The notes beneath the pieces were generated by a model. That model did not search any database. It saw nothing but the letters and a program-made list of their open reading frames with translations, and was not told where the DNA came from. Position numbers and translations under genes: made by a program. From an uncultured Bacteroidales bacterium (lineage in GTDB: Bacteria; Bacteroidota; Bacteroidia; Bacteroidales; P3): 64,000 nucleotides of DNA. Where the stretch lies: contig CAMUZR010000009.1 of the NCBI GenBank assembly GCA_947165255.1, positions 1-64,000 on the forward strand, in the 5' to 3' direction. Numbering within the stretch: the stretch's first letter is position 1; each line of letters opens with the position of its first letter. Shown piece after piece: positions 10,030 through 20,399 of the stretch.

Positions 10030-12498
10030 TTGAAAAGAATAGCCGCCATAATACTTCTCATAACCGTTCTGCTCGTCTTTTCGTCGTGCAACGTTGACAA
10101 ATATCTACAGAACGACCAACGCATTCTGCGCAATAATAGTATTGACATTACGATGGCCGACAGCACTTCTGTCACTTCGGAAATCCGTTCAGCACTCTCA
10201 AATGCCTCACAATACTACATCCAAAAGCCCAACAAAAAAATACTATTCATTCCGTTTAATCGTATCTTATATTGTATTCCTACTCCCGAAGACAGTTCTT
10301 TTTGGGGCAAACTATGGCACAAGGCAGGCAAACCTCCTGTCATTTACGACAGTCGTGATGCTTATAAGACCGCTGCCCAACTCAACACACTTCTAAAAAC
10401 CAAAGGTAGTTTTAACTCTATTGTCAAAGTCGATACATCCCACCGAGGCAAATCTTATGTCGACGTCACCTACAGGGTCATTGCCTCTCATCGTTATACT
10501 ATTGACGAAGTCCGCTACCGATGTCTACAGCAAGACATAAACGACCTTCTCCAGCAGTGGAAAGCTGATTCGTATCTGAAAGCTGGAGACTACTATGACC
10601 AAGACCTTATGACCCTTGAGCAACAACGTATCGTAGACCTTCTGAAGAGTCAAGGTTACTACCACGCCACTAAAGAAATGGTTCATTTCCTAGTCGATAC
10701 CACTTATATTCCCATGAAAATGGGAATCCTACTCTCCGTTCGAATTCCTCAGAACGCCGAAGGCAAAGAAGGCAATAACGTTCTTCATAAATACTACATT
10801 GGCGACATTTACATATATCCCAACGTCTCCACCGCCCTTAGTCCTTTAAATTATCAGTTCGACACCCTTTTATACCAATACCGCCACCTGCGCGGCCTTT
10901 CCGACCTCTATTTCATTCACACCGACAAAATTACTCCATCTCCCAAAGCTATCAGCCGCTCACTCTTTGTCTTCCCAGAAATGCCCTATCGACCTCAGAT
11001 ATCCTCTAACACTTCAAATTCCCTCTTGGGACTACACAACTTTAAGTATGTAGATATCAGTTTTGTCGAGTCACCACGCAGCTCTGACACACTTAAACTC
11101 CTTGATACTCGCATCCGCTTACTTAACAGCAGCCGCCATCGCGTTAGCCTCTCATTCGAACTTACTAACTCTTCTGACCTAGGTACCTCCTCTGGCCACG
11201 GTAACATAATTACCAGCGGCAACCTAGGACTAGGCACCTCCGTCGGATACGAAAACAGCAACCTTTTTGGCGACGCTGAAAGGTTCAATCTTAGTGGCGG
11301 TCTAACATTTGATTTCCCTAAGAAAGTGTTTTCATCAAAAGCCACAACCTTCTACGACATATTCTCTAATTTTGAAGGCGATGTCACAGCCTCTCTCGAT
11401 CTCCCTAGTTTCCTTGCCCCATTTGCTGCTGAACTGGTCTGGCAGAGCTTCAAACCCCACACCCTAGTCCAGCTCAGTTATAACTATCTCTTCCGCTCGC
11501 TTAGTGTGCCCGTTACCGACCCATTTGGCGCTACCACAGCGACCGACATTCAGCTTGAACGTGTACGTTTAGGTGAATCATTTGGCTACTCTTGGAACCA
11601 AGGAAGAAAAATACACCATGTGCTTCTCCCCCTAAACCTCTCATACTCACGACTTATTTCAGGTGAGGAATACTACAGACATCTTTCAGAACTCACTCAC
11701 GACAGACAATTCCTATATCAAACACGCGATTTTGTCCTGCTAAACACCCACTACGAATTCACATATACAGACCAAGACCTCTCCAAACGTGGCAATTTCA
11801 GCTATTATCACTTCTCGGTCGAAACCGCTGGCAATGTCTTAAACGGCATTGCCAACCTGATAGGCAAATCGCCTTCCGTCAACAGCAATGGTAAACGTAT
11901 TGAATTTTCTCAATATTTCCGTTTCGAGAGCGAATATAAAAAATACTTTTACCTTGGACAAAACAACACATTAGTCCTTCGTCTTCTGGGTGGCTTCGCT
12001 CTGCCCTATGGAAAATCGGCAGAAGTCCCTTACGAAAAAATGTTCACCGGAGGAGGTCCTACATCTATGCGCGGATGGTCTCTGAGACACCTTGGACCCG
12101 GACAGCGTAACCCCGACTCTGCCAACTACATCTGGGGGGTGGCTCCTATCCAGTTAGTATTCAATATCGAAGAGCGTTTCCCTCTCTTCGGTATCTTCGA
12201 AGGAGCAGTCTTTGCCGACCTGGGTAATGTTTGGGAATGGCAATCCTGGGGAGTAAACACTCGCCACAATTCATCTCGTCAAGTACAAAACTACAAATTC
12301 GAACCGTTGGAGATTCTCAAAGGGTTCGCCCTCGACGCTGGTTTAGGGCTTCGTGCCAAAATATCCGTGATCACCCTACGACTCGACCTTGCACTACCTA
12401 TTTACGACCCCAACTACGGCCCCGATCAAAGATGGTTCAACACCCATTGGGCATGGAATATTTTAGCCCTCAACTTCGGAATCAATTACCCCTTCTAA
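10030..12498 (+). CDS. BamA/TamA-family outer membrane protein with POTRA-like N-terminus (surface antigen D15 family)
   Basis: Lipobox VFSSCNVDKYL; C-terminal barrel with GGGPTSMRGW and ...LNFGINYPF terminus. Confidence 0.9.
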   Translation: MKRIAAIILLITVLLVFSSCNVDKYLQNDQRILRNNSIDITMADSTSVTSEIRSALSNASQYYIQKPNKKILFIPFNRILYCIPTPEDSSFWGKLWHKAGKPPVIYDSRDAYKTAAQLNTLLKTKGSFNSIVKVDTSHRGKSYVDVTYRVIASHRYTIDEVRYRCLQQDINDLLQQWKADSYLKAGDYYDQDLMTLEQQRIVDLLKSQGYYHATKEMVHFLVDTTYIPMKMGILLSVRIPQNAEGKEGNNVLHKYYIGDIYIYPNVSTALSPLNYQFDTLLYQYRHLRGLSDLYFIHTDKITPSPKAISRSLFVFPEMPYRPQISSNTSNSLLGLHNFKYVDISFVESPRSSDTLKLLDTRIRLLNSSRHRVSLSFELTNSSDLGTSSGHGNIITSGNLGLGTSVGYENSNLFGDAERFNLSGGLTFDFPKKVFSSKATTFYDIFSNFEGDVTASLDLPSFLAPFAAELVWQSFKPHTLVQLSYNYLFRSLSVPVTDPFGATTATDIQLERVRLGESFGYSWNQGRKIHHVLLPLNLSYSRLISGEEYYRHLSELTHDRQFLYQTRDFVLLNTHYEFTYTDQDLSKRGNFSYYHFSVETAGNVLNGIANLIGKSPSVNSNGKRIEFSQYFRFESEYKKYFYLGQNNTLVLRLLGGFALPYGKSAEVPYEKMFTGGGPTSMRGWSLRHLGPGQRNPDSANYIWGVAPIQLVFNIEERFPLFGIFEGAVFADLGNVWEWQSWGVNTRHNSSRQVQNYKFEPLEILKGFALDAGLGLRAKISVITLRLDLALPIYDPNYGPDQRWFNTHWAWNILALNFGINYPF

Positions 12499-12508
12499 CA
12501 TAATTGTT

Positions 12509-13474
12509 ATGAAAAAACTATTAGACAAAGTAAAACTAATATTTGATCAAGAACAGTTCGTACACGAACCAAAAGAACTCTACGAGCCCATCGAATATAC
12601 ACTTCGCTTGGGTGGTAAACGTATACGCCCCCTTCTGTTGCTGGCCGCCAACCAAATGTTCGGGGGAGAGGAGGATCAGGTACGCTATGCAGCCATCGGT
12701 ATTGAGACCTTCCACAACTTTACTCTGCTTCATGACGATCTAATGGACAAATCCCCCCTTCGCCGTGGAAAGCCCACCGTCTACTGCAAATGGGACGAAA
12801 ATACTGCCATCCTCTCAGGCGATACCATGTACGCCCTAGCCTGGCGCTATTTCCTTCGTCTGCCACATCCCAATTTGCAAACAATTCTCAACTGCTTCAA
12901 CGAAACCTGTATCAAAGTATGCGAAGGTCAGCAGTTCGACATGAACTATGAACACAAAGACGAAGTAACTATTGCCGAATATCTTATGATGATACGTCTG
13001 AAGACCGCCGTTCTTTTGGCCGGAGCACTAAAAATTGGGGCTTTATACGCCAATGCCGAAGCATCAAACGTGGAAAATCTTTACCAATTTGGCATCCATC
13101 TAGGGCTGGCATTTCAACTCCAAGACGACCTGCTCGACTGTTATGGAGACATGGCCGTTTTCGGCAAGAAAACAGGACAAGACATCCGTGATAACAAAAA
13201 GACATACCTCATACTTAAGGCCCTTGAGATAGCCACCCCTAGTCAGCAAGAAGAGCTTCACCGCCACTTCGCATCTTCACCTGAAAATTGCGAGGCTAAG
13301 GTTGGCCGGGTATTAGATATTTATAACCAAATCGGCATTCGACAGCATGTCCAAGATGCTATACAAAAAGAGTTCGAATTGGCTAAAACATATCTCGATA
13401 ATGTACAAGTAGATCCAATACGAAAAAAACCATTATTAGAACTCATGAACTCACTTTTTGAACGCAAAAAATAA
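12509..13474 (+). CDS. Polyprenyl (trans-isoprenyl) diphosphate synthase
   Basis: GGKRIRPLLLLAA, FARM-like LLHDDLMDKSPLRRGKPT, SARM-like FQLQDDLLD. Confidence 0.93.
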   Translation: MKKLLDKVKLIFDQEQFVHEPKELYEPIEYTLRLGGKRIRPLLLLAANQMFGGEEDQVRYAAIGIETFHNFTLLHDDLMDKSPLRRGKPTVYCKWDENTAILSGDTMYALAWRYFLRLPHPNLQTILNCFNETCIKVCEGQQFDMNYEHKDEVTIAEYLMMIRLKTAVLLAGALKIGALYANAEASNVENLYQFGIHLGLAFQLQDDLLDCYGDMAVFGKKTGQDIRDNKKTYLILKALEIATPSQQEELHRHFASSPENCEAKVGRVLDIYNQIGIRQHVQDAIQKEFELAKTYLDNVQVDPIRKKPLLELMNSLFERKK

Positions 13475-13513
13475 AAAAAACAAAGAAAAGTTCATTGATT
13501 CCGAAAAATAACG

Positions 13514-13521
13514 TATATTTG
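13514..13521 (+). promoter_or_regulatory. Bacteroidota -7 element (TATATTTG) upstream of exbB
   Basis: TAnnTTTG match. Confidence 0.55.
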
Positions 13522-13585
13522 CACAAATATTGATAGAAATCGAATTCAAATTAACTAATTAATAATTAATTCATTAAATTAAATC

Positions 13586-14416
13586 ATGAAAAAAGTAATT
13601 GCTTTGATGTCAATCGTTGGATTATTGACATTCACCAATCTCAATGGTGTCATGGCCCAGGATCAGGCAGCCGCCACCGACCAGCCCGCCACCGAACAAG
13701 TAGAGCAGACCACCGACAGCGCCGTTGCCGAAGCACCCGCTGTTGCAGAACCCGAAACTGCTCCCGTAGCTGCTCCCGAAGAGCACAAATCCTTCCACCA
13801 GGTCCTGAAAGAGAAATATATTCAGGGTGGTGCTGGCTGGATGACCCCCGTGCTCCTCTGCCTCATCTTCGGTATGGCCCTCGTTATCGAGCGTATCCTC
13901 TACCTCAACATGGCTACCACCAATGTACAGAAACTCCTCGAAGGCATTGAAGAGAAGGTCCAGAAGGGCGACTACAACGGTGCCAAAGAACTCTGCCGCG
14001 ATACCCGTGGCCCCGTGGCCTCCATCTTCTATCAGGGTCTTGACCGCATCGACGAAGGTCTTGACAACGTCGAAAAAGCCGTCACCTCTTACGGTGGTGT
14101 CCAGATGGCCCGCCTGGAGAACAACATGACTTGGATTGGCCTGTTCATCGCTCTGGCTCCTTCCTTCGGATTCCTCGGCACCGTCGTAGGTATGGTCCAG
14201 GCATTCGATGACATCGAAGTCGCTGGTGACATCAGCCCGACCGTTGTTGCTGGTGGTATGAAGGTTGCTCTGTTGACCACCATCTTCGGTCTTATCGCCG
14301 CTATCATTCTTCAGATTTTCTACAACTATATCCTTACCAAAATCGAGAGCCTCGTTGCCCAGATGGAAGATGGTTCCATCACCTTTATGGACATCCTCGT
14401 TAAGAACAAGAAATAA
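13586..14416 (+). CDS. exbB: MotA/TolQ/ExbB proton channel family protein
   Basis: Three TMs; APSFGFLGTVVGMVQAFDDIE and TVVAGGMKVALLTTIFGL motifs; Ala/Pro-rich periplasmic N-terminus. Confidence 0.93.
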   Translation: MKKVIALMSIVGLLTFTNLNGVMAQDQAAATDQPATEQVEQTTDSAVAEAPAVAEPETAPVAAPEEHKSFHQVLKEKYIQGGAGWMTPVLLCLIFGMALVIERILYLNMATTNVQKLLEGIEEKVQKGDYNGAKELCRDTRGPVASIFYQGLDRIDEGLDNVEKAVTSYGGVQMARLENNMTWIGLFIALAPSFGFLGTVVGMVQAFDDIEVAGDISPTVVAGGMKVALLTTIFGLIAAIILQIFYNYILTKIESLVAQMEDGSITFMDILVKNKK

Positions 14417-14473
14417 TAGTTATAAGGAATCTCTAAATTAATCAATTTAAAAAACGTAAATCCTTTAACTGTT

Positions 14474-14914
14474 ATGAAAGAGAAAACTGACAAAATGTTA
14501 ACGTTAGTGATGCTGTTGCTCGGCGTGCTGTGTGCGGTTTTCGCATTCTTCTTCGCCGTCAACGTTGAAACTAACCCCCAATCCGGCCTCTTCGACATCG
14601 TCTTCTGGATCCTTGTCGCCATGATAGCCGTTTCAATTGTTGCTGCACTCATTTTCATGTTCAAGAGCTTGGCTGAAAAAGGCAAACTACTGAAGTTCTT
14701 CATTGGACTCATTGCCGTTGTTGCAGTATTATTTGTACTGTACCTTCTCTCCAATGGTTCCGACATTTCTGCCGGCATGCTGGACCGCTATGGTGCAACC
14801 GAAACAACCTCCAAGTGGATTGGCGCTTTCTGCTACCTGGTATACATTCTAGTTATCGGTGCCGCCTGCGCTATCCTCTACACGGAGATTGCTAAATCAT
14901 TCAAGAAAAAATAA
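14474..14914 (+). CDS. Hypothetical multi-TM membrane protein in exbB-exbD cluster
   Basis: Four hydrophobic segments; flanked by exbB and exbD. Confidence 0.8.
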   Translation: MKEKTDKMLTLVMLLLGVLCAVFAFFFAVNVETNPQSGLFDIVFWILVAMIAVSIVAALIFMFKSLAEKGKLLKFFIGLIAVVAVLFVLYLLSNGSDISAGMLDRYGATETTSKWIGAFCYLVYILVIGAACAILYTEIAKSFKKK

Positions 14915-14920
14915 TTAACT

Positions 14921-15496
14921 ATGGGAAGAAAAACACCTGGTCTAAACACCAGCTCAATGTCCGACATCTCGTTCCTGTTGCTGGCCTTCTTCCTGTTGGT
15001 CTCCAACATCAATACAGATCAGGGTATTGCACGTCGTTTGCCCCCACCTCTTCCTAAAGAACAAAAAGAGGATATACAGATTAAGGAGAGAAACATTTTC
15101 GTGGTCAAGATCAACTTTGCCGACCGCATCCAGTTCAATGGTGAACTGGGCGACATCCACGATCTCAAAGACCGTGCTAAGGAATTCCTCGGCAACCCCA
15201 ACAATGATCCCAACCTCCCCGAAAAGACCCAAATTGACATACCCCTGCTAGGCAAGATGGATGTCTCTAAAGGTGTCATCTCCCTTCAGAACGACCGCGG
15301 TACCTCGTATGATGTGTATATTGCTGTCCAAAATGAACTCACTGCGGCAATCAACGAGATGCGTGACGAACTTTCACGAGAGAAGTTCGGCAAGAAGTAT
15401 TCTGACCTTAATGACAAACAGCTTGACGCTATCGACATGGCAATCCCCGTTGCTATTTCCGAGGCCGAGCCCACTAAGATAGGAGAGAAAAAATAA
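14921..15496 (+). CDS. exbD: ExbD/TolR-family biopolymer transport protein
   Basis: LNTSSMSDISFLLLAFFLLVSNI: single N-terminal TM with conserved Asp. Confidence 0.9.
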   Translation: MGRKTPGLNTSSMSDISFLLLAFFLLVSNINTDQGIARRLPPPLPKEQKEDIQIKERNIFVVKINFADRIQFNGELGDIHDLKDRAKEFLGNPNNDPNLPEKTQIDIPLLGKMDVSKGVISLQNDRGTSYDVYIAVQNELTAAINEMRDELSREKFGKKYSDLNDKQLDAIDMAIPVAISEAEPTKIGEKK

Positions 15497-15969
15497 TGGC
15501 AAGATTCACAGGTAAAAAAGCAAAAGAGACACCCGCACTCAACATGGGTTCGATGTCTGACATTATTTTCATGCTCCTCTTCTTCTTCATGACTATCACC
15601 ACCATGCGTGAAAGCTCATTGTATGTGAAGATTACTGTACCAAAAGCTACTGAGACAGTCAAACTCGAAAAAAAGAGCCTGGTCAGTTACATCAACGTGG
15701 GTGTCCCCATGCAAGGTGAGTTCCAGAAGAAATACGGTACAGAAAGCCGTATTCAGCTCAACGACATGATTTCCGAGGTATCCGACATTCCCTTGTTTGT
15801 CGAAAGCGAACTGCAGGCACGCGTCGAAGCCGACCGTCCCTTCGTCACTTTCTCAATCAAGGCCGACAAGGACACAAAGATGGGTCTCATCAGCGACATT
15901 AAGGAGGAACTGCGAAACACCGGCGCATTTAAGATTTTCTACAATGCTGCCAAAGGCGAGCGTAAATAA
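15496..15969 (+). CDS. exbD: ExbD/TolR-family biopolymer transport protein (second copy)
   Basis: LNMGSMSDIIFMLLFFFMTITTM; overlaps previous stop (TAATG). Confidence 0.9.
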   Translation: MARFTGKKAKETPALNMGSMSDIIFMLLFFFMTITTMRESSLYVKITVPKATETVKLEKKSLVSYINVGVPMQGEFQKKYGTESRIQLNDMISEVSDIPLFVESELQARVEADRPFVTFSIKADKDTKMGLISDIKEELRNTGAFKIFYNAAKGERK

Positions 15970-15995
15970 AAACACTACGTCTACTCTATAACAAG

Positions 15996-16030
15996 GAAAG
16001 ACCACCTCCCAAGGGTGGTCTTTCTTTTTA
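15996..16030 (+). terminator. Intrinsic terminator after exbD cluster
   Basis: GAAAGACCACC...GGTGGTCTTTC then TTTTTAT. Confidence 0.85.
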
Positions 16031-16141
16031 TAAAACAGAAAAAATGTAGAATACCTATAATTAGGTGAAAACAGAAAAGCTAATGCGTCTATAGCTCAAT
16101 TCAGAAATTAACAAATGTTCGTAAAATAAGAAAATATTTAG

Positions 16142-16149
16142 TACCTTTG
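16142..16149 (+). promoter_or_regulatory. Bacteroidota -7 element (TACCTTTG)
   Basis: TAnnTTTG match, short 5' UTR to 16172 ORF. Confidence 0.6.
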
Positions 16150-16171
16150 CATTTATAATAAAAAACAATAT

Positions 16172-17290
16172 ATGAAAAGATACACCTTACTTACAGCACT
16201 TTGCCTTTTAATAACCCTACCAATAAGTGCCCAAAACATTCACACCTGGAAGATGGGACCACTCACATGGAACGATTTCACGCCCAATTCTGCCATTGAA
16301 AAACAAGTCTCACACCTTGAGTATTACATGGGCATCGAATCCAAACATAAAGTTGTGGATGGCATCCTCTACAACAAACCAACCGCCTACGCCTACACAA
16401 CCGCCGAATACTCGTGGGTAGATACCAATTACCTCAGCGAAGAACTACTGCAATACAACCAGTGCATCTTCGATGCCGTTGAGTGCTATCGACGCCAACT
16501 AGATAGCAAGCTGCAAGACAGCTCCATCTTCACTCATGGTCAACTACTCGACGCAACCATGCGTCAATTAGCCGACGACGTCCGTCGTATCGAACTAGAA
16601 ACACAATATGGCACCGATACTGCCGCACTACACCGCTGGCAGAATCGGCTTAAAACCAAACTTTCCGAAAGTACCCCCAACCCAACATACGGCTATGAGG
16701 ATGCCCCATTCTCTTGGGCTATGACCCTCGATGCCGATTTTCTCTACACTGGAGGTCAGCTGCACGACTACTTCCGCAACGGAGGCGGCATGTCTTGGAA
16801 CTTTGAGATAGGCTACCATCGCGCCATCTTTGGCTTTGGACTAGGCATTGGTGGTTCCAGAAGCAAACAAGATACCATCTACACTGTTAATCCAGACAAC
16901 GAACTCTGGCGGTCCGACCATCTCACTTCACTCAACCTCTACGCCTACTGCGGCTATTCCGTTATTAACCGTAGCCGCCTCCGCCTCACCCCCTTCGTCG
17001 GTTACGGCCTGCTCGGCTACTACTGCACCCCCGACGAGGGCAGCTCCTTCGGCCCTTCTAACGGCTGCTTTCACTTCGGCATTGACTACAACCATATCTT
17101 CAGCAACCAAATAGACTACTGGGGGCTTTCCCGCGACTATTACAACTCAGAGCACGACAAACTCTACCTCGACGTGCGTCTCTTCGGCACCTACAACAAT
17201 TTCAACTCCATCATCGACGCCCCCACTGGCTTCACCCTCAATCTACAAATCGGCATTGGATTTGGCATCGGTCGCGCACACTGCAAATAA
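16172..17290 (+). CDS. Hypothetical secreted protein with outer-membrane-like C-terminus
   Basis: Signal peptide LLTALCLLITLPISAQ; glycine/aromatic rich C-terminal part. Confidence 0.75.
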   Translation: MKRYTLLTALCLLITLPISAQNIHTWKMGPLTWNDFTPNSAIEKQVSHLEYYMGIESKHKVVDGILYNKPTAYAYTTAEYSWVDTNYLSEELLQYNQCIFDAVECYRRQLDSKLQDSSIFTHGQLLDATMRQLADDVRRIELETQYGTDTAALHRWQNRLKTKLSESTPNPTYGYEDAPFSWAMTLDADFLYTGGQLHDYFRNGGGMSWNFEIGYHRAIFGFGLGIGGSRSKQDTIYTVNPDNELWRSDHLTSLNLYAYCGYSVINRSRLRLTPFVGYGLLGYYCTPDEGSSFGPSNGCFHFGIDYNHIFSNQIDYWGLSRDYYNSEHDKLYLDVRLFGTYNNFNSIIDAPTGFTLNLQIGIGFGIGRAHCK

Positions 17291-17321
17291 GCTTTTTTTT
17301 CGCTATTTCAAAAAAAAAATG

Positions 17322-17329
17322 TACTTTTG
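17322..17329 (+). promoter_or_regulatory. Bacteroidota -7 element (TACTTTTG) upstream of corA
   Basis: TAnnTTTG match. Confidence 0.6.
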
Positions 17330-17411
17330 CAAACTGAAAATTCATAAATAACTAAGCGAATGTAGAAATCAGACCACATAGTGATCGTAACGTCAGAAGG
17401 GAGATCAACTC

Positions 17412-18341
17412 ATGATAGAGACCATCCAGTACCAGTCCATTAAATGGCTACAAATCACAAACCCCAGCGAAGACGACTATCGCTACCTACTTGAAGACTA
17501 TCAGTTCCACCCTCTGGATATTGAGGACTGCCGTGGCTCCAACCAACGACCAAAACTGGACGAATACGACGACTATTATTTCCTCATTCTGCACTTTCCT
17601 TATTTCGACAAAGGCAATAAATTCATCCGCATCCGCGAGGTGAAAATATTCTGGGGAAAAGACTATATCATCACCATCGGCAAGTCGCATTGGGTGGTCA
17701 AAAAGCTCTTCGAGGAGATGCAGGAAGACCTGCACGACGAGGACGAGGACGCACAGGCCAAATTCGCTTCCAGTGATATTCTCCTCTACACCATCCTCGA
17801 CCGCCTGATGCTCGAGACCTACACCCTCATCATGCGCATCGGTGCCGAAGTGGACCTTATCAACTACGACATCTTCAACAAAAAGGCCCGCAGCATCATT
17901 GAGCTCATATCTGTCACCCGGCGCAACATCATCATGCTCAACACCTCCTTCAAACCCCAGCTGCGTGTGCTGCACATGTTCGAAGGCGGTGCCATCAAAG
18001 GATTTGTCGACCCCGAAGTACTCGATATGGAAGACTACTGGGGCAACATACTCGACCAGTACCAGAAAATGTTTGACTCCATCGAAGACTACGGCGAGTT
18101 GGTCGAAGGACTCTCCAGCACTTTCGACTCACTACAGACCAATCGCACCAACGACATCATGCGATTACTCACCATTTTCAATGCCGTCCTCCTTCCGCTC
18201 ACCGTCGTTACGGGCATCTTCGGAATGAACCTCGACTTCCCCTTCATCACCAACGTCCGCGCCTTTTGGATAGTCATAAGCGCCATGGTTCTCATAACCC
18301 TCGCTCTCGTCTTCTTCTTCAACCACCAGACTCGCAGGTAA
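17412..18341 (+). CDS. corA: CorA-family magnesium/cobalt transporter
   Basis: Two C-terminal TMs with TGIFGMNLDFP (GMN motif). Confidence 0.95.
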   Translation: MIETIQYQSIKWLQITNPSEDDYRYLLEDYQFHPLDIEDCRGSNQRPKLDEYDDYYFLILHFPYFDKGNKFIRIREVKIFWGKDYIITIGKSHWVVKKLFEEMQEDLHDEDEDAQAKFASSDILLYTILDRLMLETYTLIMRIGAEVDLINYDIFNKKARSIIELISVTRRNIIMLNTSFKPQLRVLHMFEGGAIKGFVDPEVLDMEDYWGNILDQYQKMFDSIEDYGELVEGLSSTFDSLQTNRTNDIMRLLTIFNAVLLPLTVVTGIFGMNLDFPFITNVRAFWIVISAMVLITLALVFFFNHQTRR

Positions 18342-18365
18342 CTACTCTGTACTTATTTTGTAAAC

Positions 18366-18588
18366 TTGGGCACAATATAATAGGTAGCATCCACGCATTA
18401 TCTAATTATACCACTTCAGTATTTTCTTAATCTTGACAGACTCCGTTTTACCGAATTGAAAAAAAGCAAAAAGGTCTAATTTTCAATAAAAAACAATGGT
18501 TTAGACCGCAACATCAGTTGGTACTATTTCTAATGTAAAGTCTATAATAACTCATACTTTTTCCAATAAAGTTCAACATTGTGCCCAA
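18366..18588. repeat. Intergenic region bounded by a perfect 11-bp inverted repeat (TTGGGCACAAT/ATTGTGCCCAA) with an internal 7-bp hairpin
   Basis: 18366-18376 and 18578-18588 are reverse complements; internal GGTCTAA (18473-18479)/TTAGACC (18501-18507). Confidence 0.5.
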
Positions 18589-18762
18589 AAATGCAGCACT
18601 GCGTTTATTTAGATGAACACATAATGTGCAATCTGTGCATACCCAATGCTTTTGTTGAAAACTTTTTGTCAGTAATTTCATTATTTTTCTTATTTTTGTA
18701 CATTAATTAAATTTAATCGTAGGTTATAATTTTTTGATTATTAATAATAAATAAAATATAAT

Positions 18763-19215
18763 ATGGAAATATCAGGTAAGTTAATTAAAATTTTACCCGA
18801 AACACGAGGCGAAAGTGCCCGTGGACCATGGGTGAGAGGCACTTTTGTTATCGAGACCGACGGCGACTATCCTCGCAACGTTGCCTTCACCACTTTCGGC
18901 GAAGATCGTCTGGCCATGGTCAACAGCATTCCGCTGAACAGCCCTGTGATAGTCTCGTTCAACCCCGAATCACGCGAGTATCAAGACCGCTGGTATACAG
19001 ACCTGCGTTGCACCCGCATCCAAAGCTATGTGCCAGGGCAGATGCCTTCACAAAACATTGGCTATGCCTGGCCGGCAGCTGCTGCTCCTGCTCCTTCCCC
19101 CATGGCACCCCCTGTGGCTCCTGCTGCTGCTCCAGTGCAGCCCCAGCAAACCGCCCCTGCCAGCACCCAGCCCTTTGCGTCTCCCCTGAAACCCGAAGAA
19201 GACCTACCTTTCTAA
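18763..19215 (+). CDS. DUF3127-like OB-fold protein with SSB-like acidic C-terminal tail
   Basis: MEISGKLIKILPETRGESARGPWVRGTFVIET... N-terminal domain, Ala/Pro-rich linker, terminal EEDLPF. Confidence 0.8.
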   Translation: MEISGKLIKILPETRGESARGPWVRGTFVIETDGDYPRNVAFTTFGEDRLAMVNSIPLNSPVIVSFNPESREYQDRWYTDLRCTRIQSYVPGQMPSQNIGYAWPAAAAPAPSPMAPPVAPAAAPVQPQQTAPASTQPFASPLKPEEDLPF

Positions 19216-19249
19216 CGGTTTTACCTCAAAGAAGCAAAGCATAATCACT

Positions 19250-19786
19250 ATGGACAAAAAAGAACTACGCAAACAAATAAGGGCGGCAAAAAAAGCCGTC
19301 CCTTTTTATGAAAAGTGCAGCCGCTCAGCCCCCATTATGCGGCAGGTGGAAGAACTGCCCCAATTTCAAGAATCTCAGACCATTCTGCTCTATTGGTCAA
19401 TGGAAGACGAAGTGCAGACCCACGACTTTGTCAACCGCTGGTACAAAGAGAAAACCCTTTTGCTGCCCTGTGTGGACGGCAACGACCTACGCCTACGCCA
19501 GTACACCGGACCTGAGTGCCTGAAAGAAGGAGAGCAGTTCGGCATTGGCGAACCCACTGGTCCCGAATACACCACATTGGACAATGTACAAATGATAATC
19601 GTACCGGGCGTGGCCTTCGACCGCTCAGGCAACCGAATGGGCCGTGGGCGTGGATTCTACGACCGCCTGCTGAAGAGTACCCCTCGGGCCTACAAGGTAG
19701 GCGTAGCCTTCAACTTTCAAATGGTCGACCATGTTCCTATCGAGGACTTCGACGTGCCCATGAATGCGGTCATCGCTGAGCCCTAA
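19250..19786 (+). CDS. 5-formyltetrahydrofolate cyclo-ligase
   Basis: LRKQIRAAKKAV, IIVPGVAFDRSGNRMGRGRGFYDRLL. Confidence 0.94.
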   Translation: MDKKELRKQIRAAKKAVPFYEKCSRSAPIMRQVEELPQFQESQTILLYWSMEDEVQTHDFVNRWYKEKTLLLPCVDGNDLRLRQYTGPECLKEGEQFGIGEPTGPEYTTLDNVQMIIVPGVAFDRSGNRMGRGRGFYDRLLKSTPRAYKVGVAFNFQMVDHVPIEDFDVPMNAVIAEP

Positions 19787-19829
19787 TCAAACCCAATAAT
19801 TTTGTAATACAACACCAAACCAACTTATC

Positions 19830-20354
19830 ATGTTTGAAGTCGAAAAGCCCCGCCGATTCCATTACGAGCCCCGTTTCTACGATCCGGAAAAAGAAAAATG
19901 GGAAGCCTTAAAAAAGAAATATGCCATCGAGCAGGAGCGAAAAGAAGCGCAGGAAGGCAAGATGGCCGGTTCCGAGGGCAAGATGGCCGGGGACGATGAC
20001 CTGCAATATTTCGAGCAACGTCTGAAAGACCTGGACAAAGAGGAACGAGCCAATGCGTCAAAACTCACATGGCGCGATCTTTTCCGCAAGCGTGAAATGC
20101 CTAGGTTCCACTATCAGCCCCGCTTTGTGGACGGAATTGACACGAAAGCCACGACCGAAAGCGGCAAGGAGCAACTCCCCCCAAACGACGACGAGTCGCT
20201 GGCCGATAAGTACCGTGCTGCCAGGCATCAAATCAAAATCAAACGTCGGTTCGACATCTCCGATTCCGAGTACATGAAGCCCATTTCAGGCACCAAAATC
20301 ATCCTGTATTGCTTCATCGTCTTCCTCCTGATAAGTCTCATCATTGCCTTCTAA
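19830..20354 (+). CDS. Hypothetical protein with C-terminal TM
   Basis: Charged body with two RFHYxPRF repeats; C-terminal hydrophobic helix ILYCFIVFLLISLIIAF. Confidence 0.75.
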   Translation: MFEVEKPRRFHYEPRFYDPEKEKWEALKKKYAIEQERKEAQEGKMAGSEGKMAGDDDLQYFEQRLKDLDKEERANASKLTWRDLFRKREMPRFHYQPRFVDGIDTKATTESGKEQLPPNDDESLADKYRAARHQIKIKRRFDISDSEYMKPISGTKIILYCFIVFLLISLIIAF

Positions 20355-20399
20355 TGCCCCTTCTATCTGCTGCAAAGGCAATATATTAAAATAAAAACG

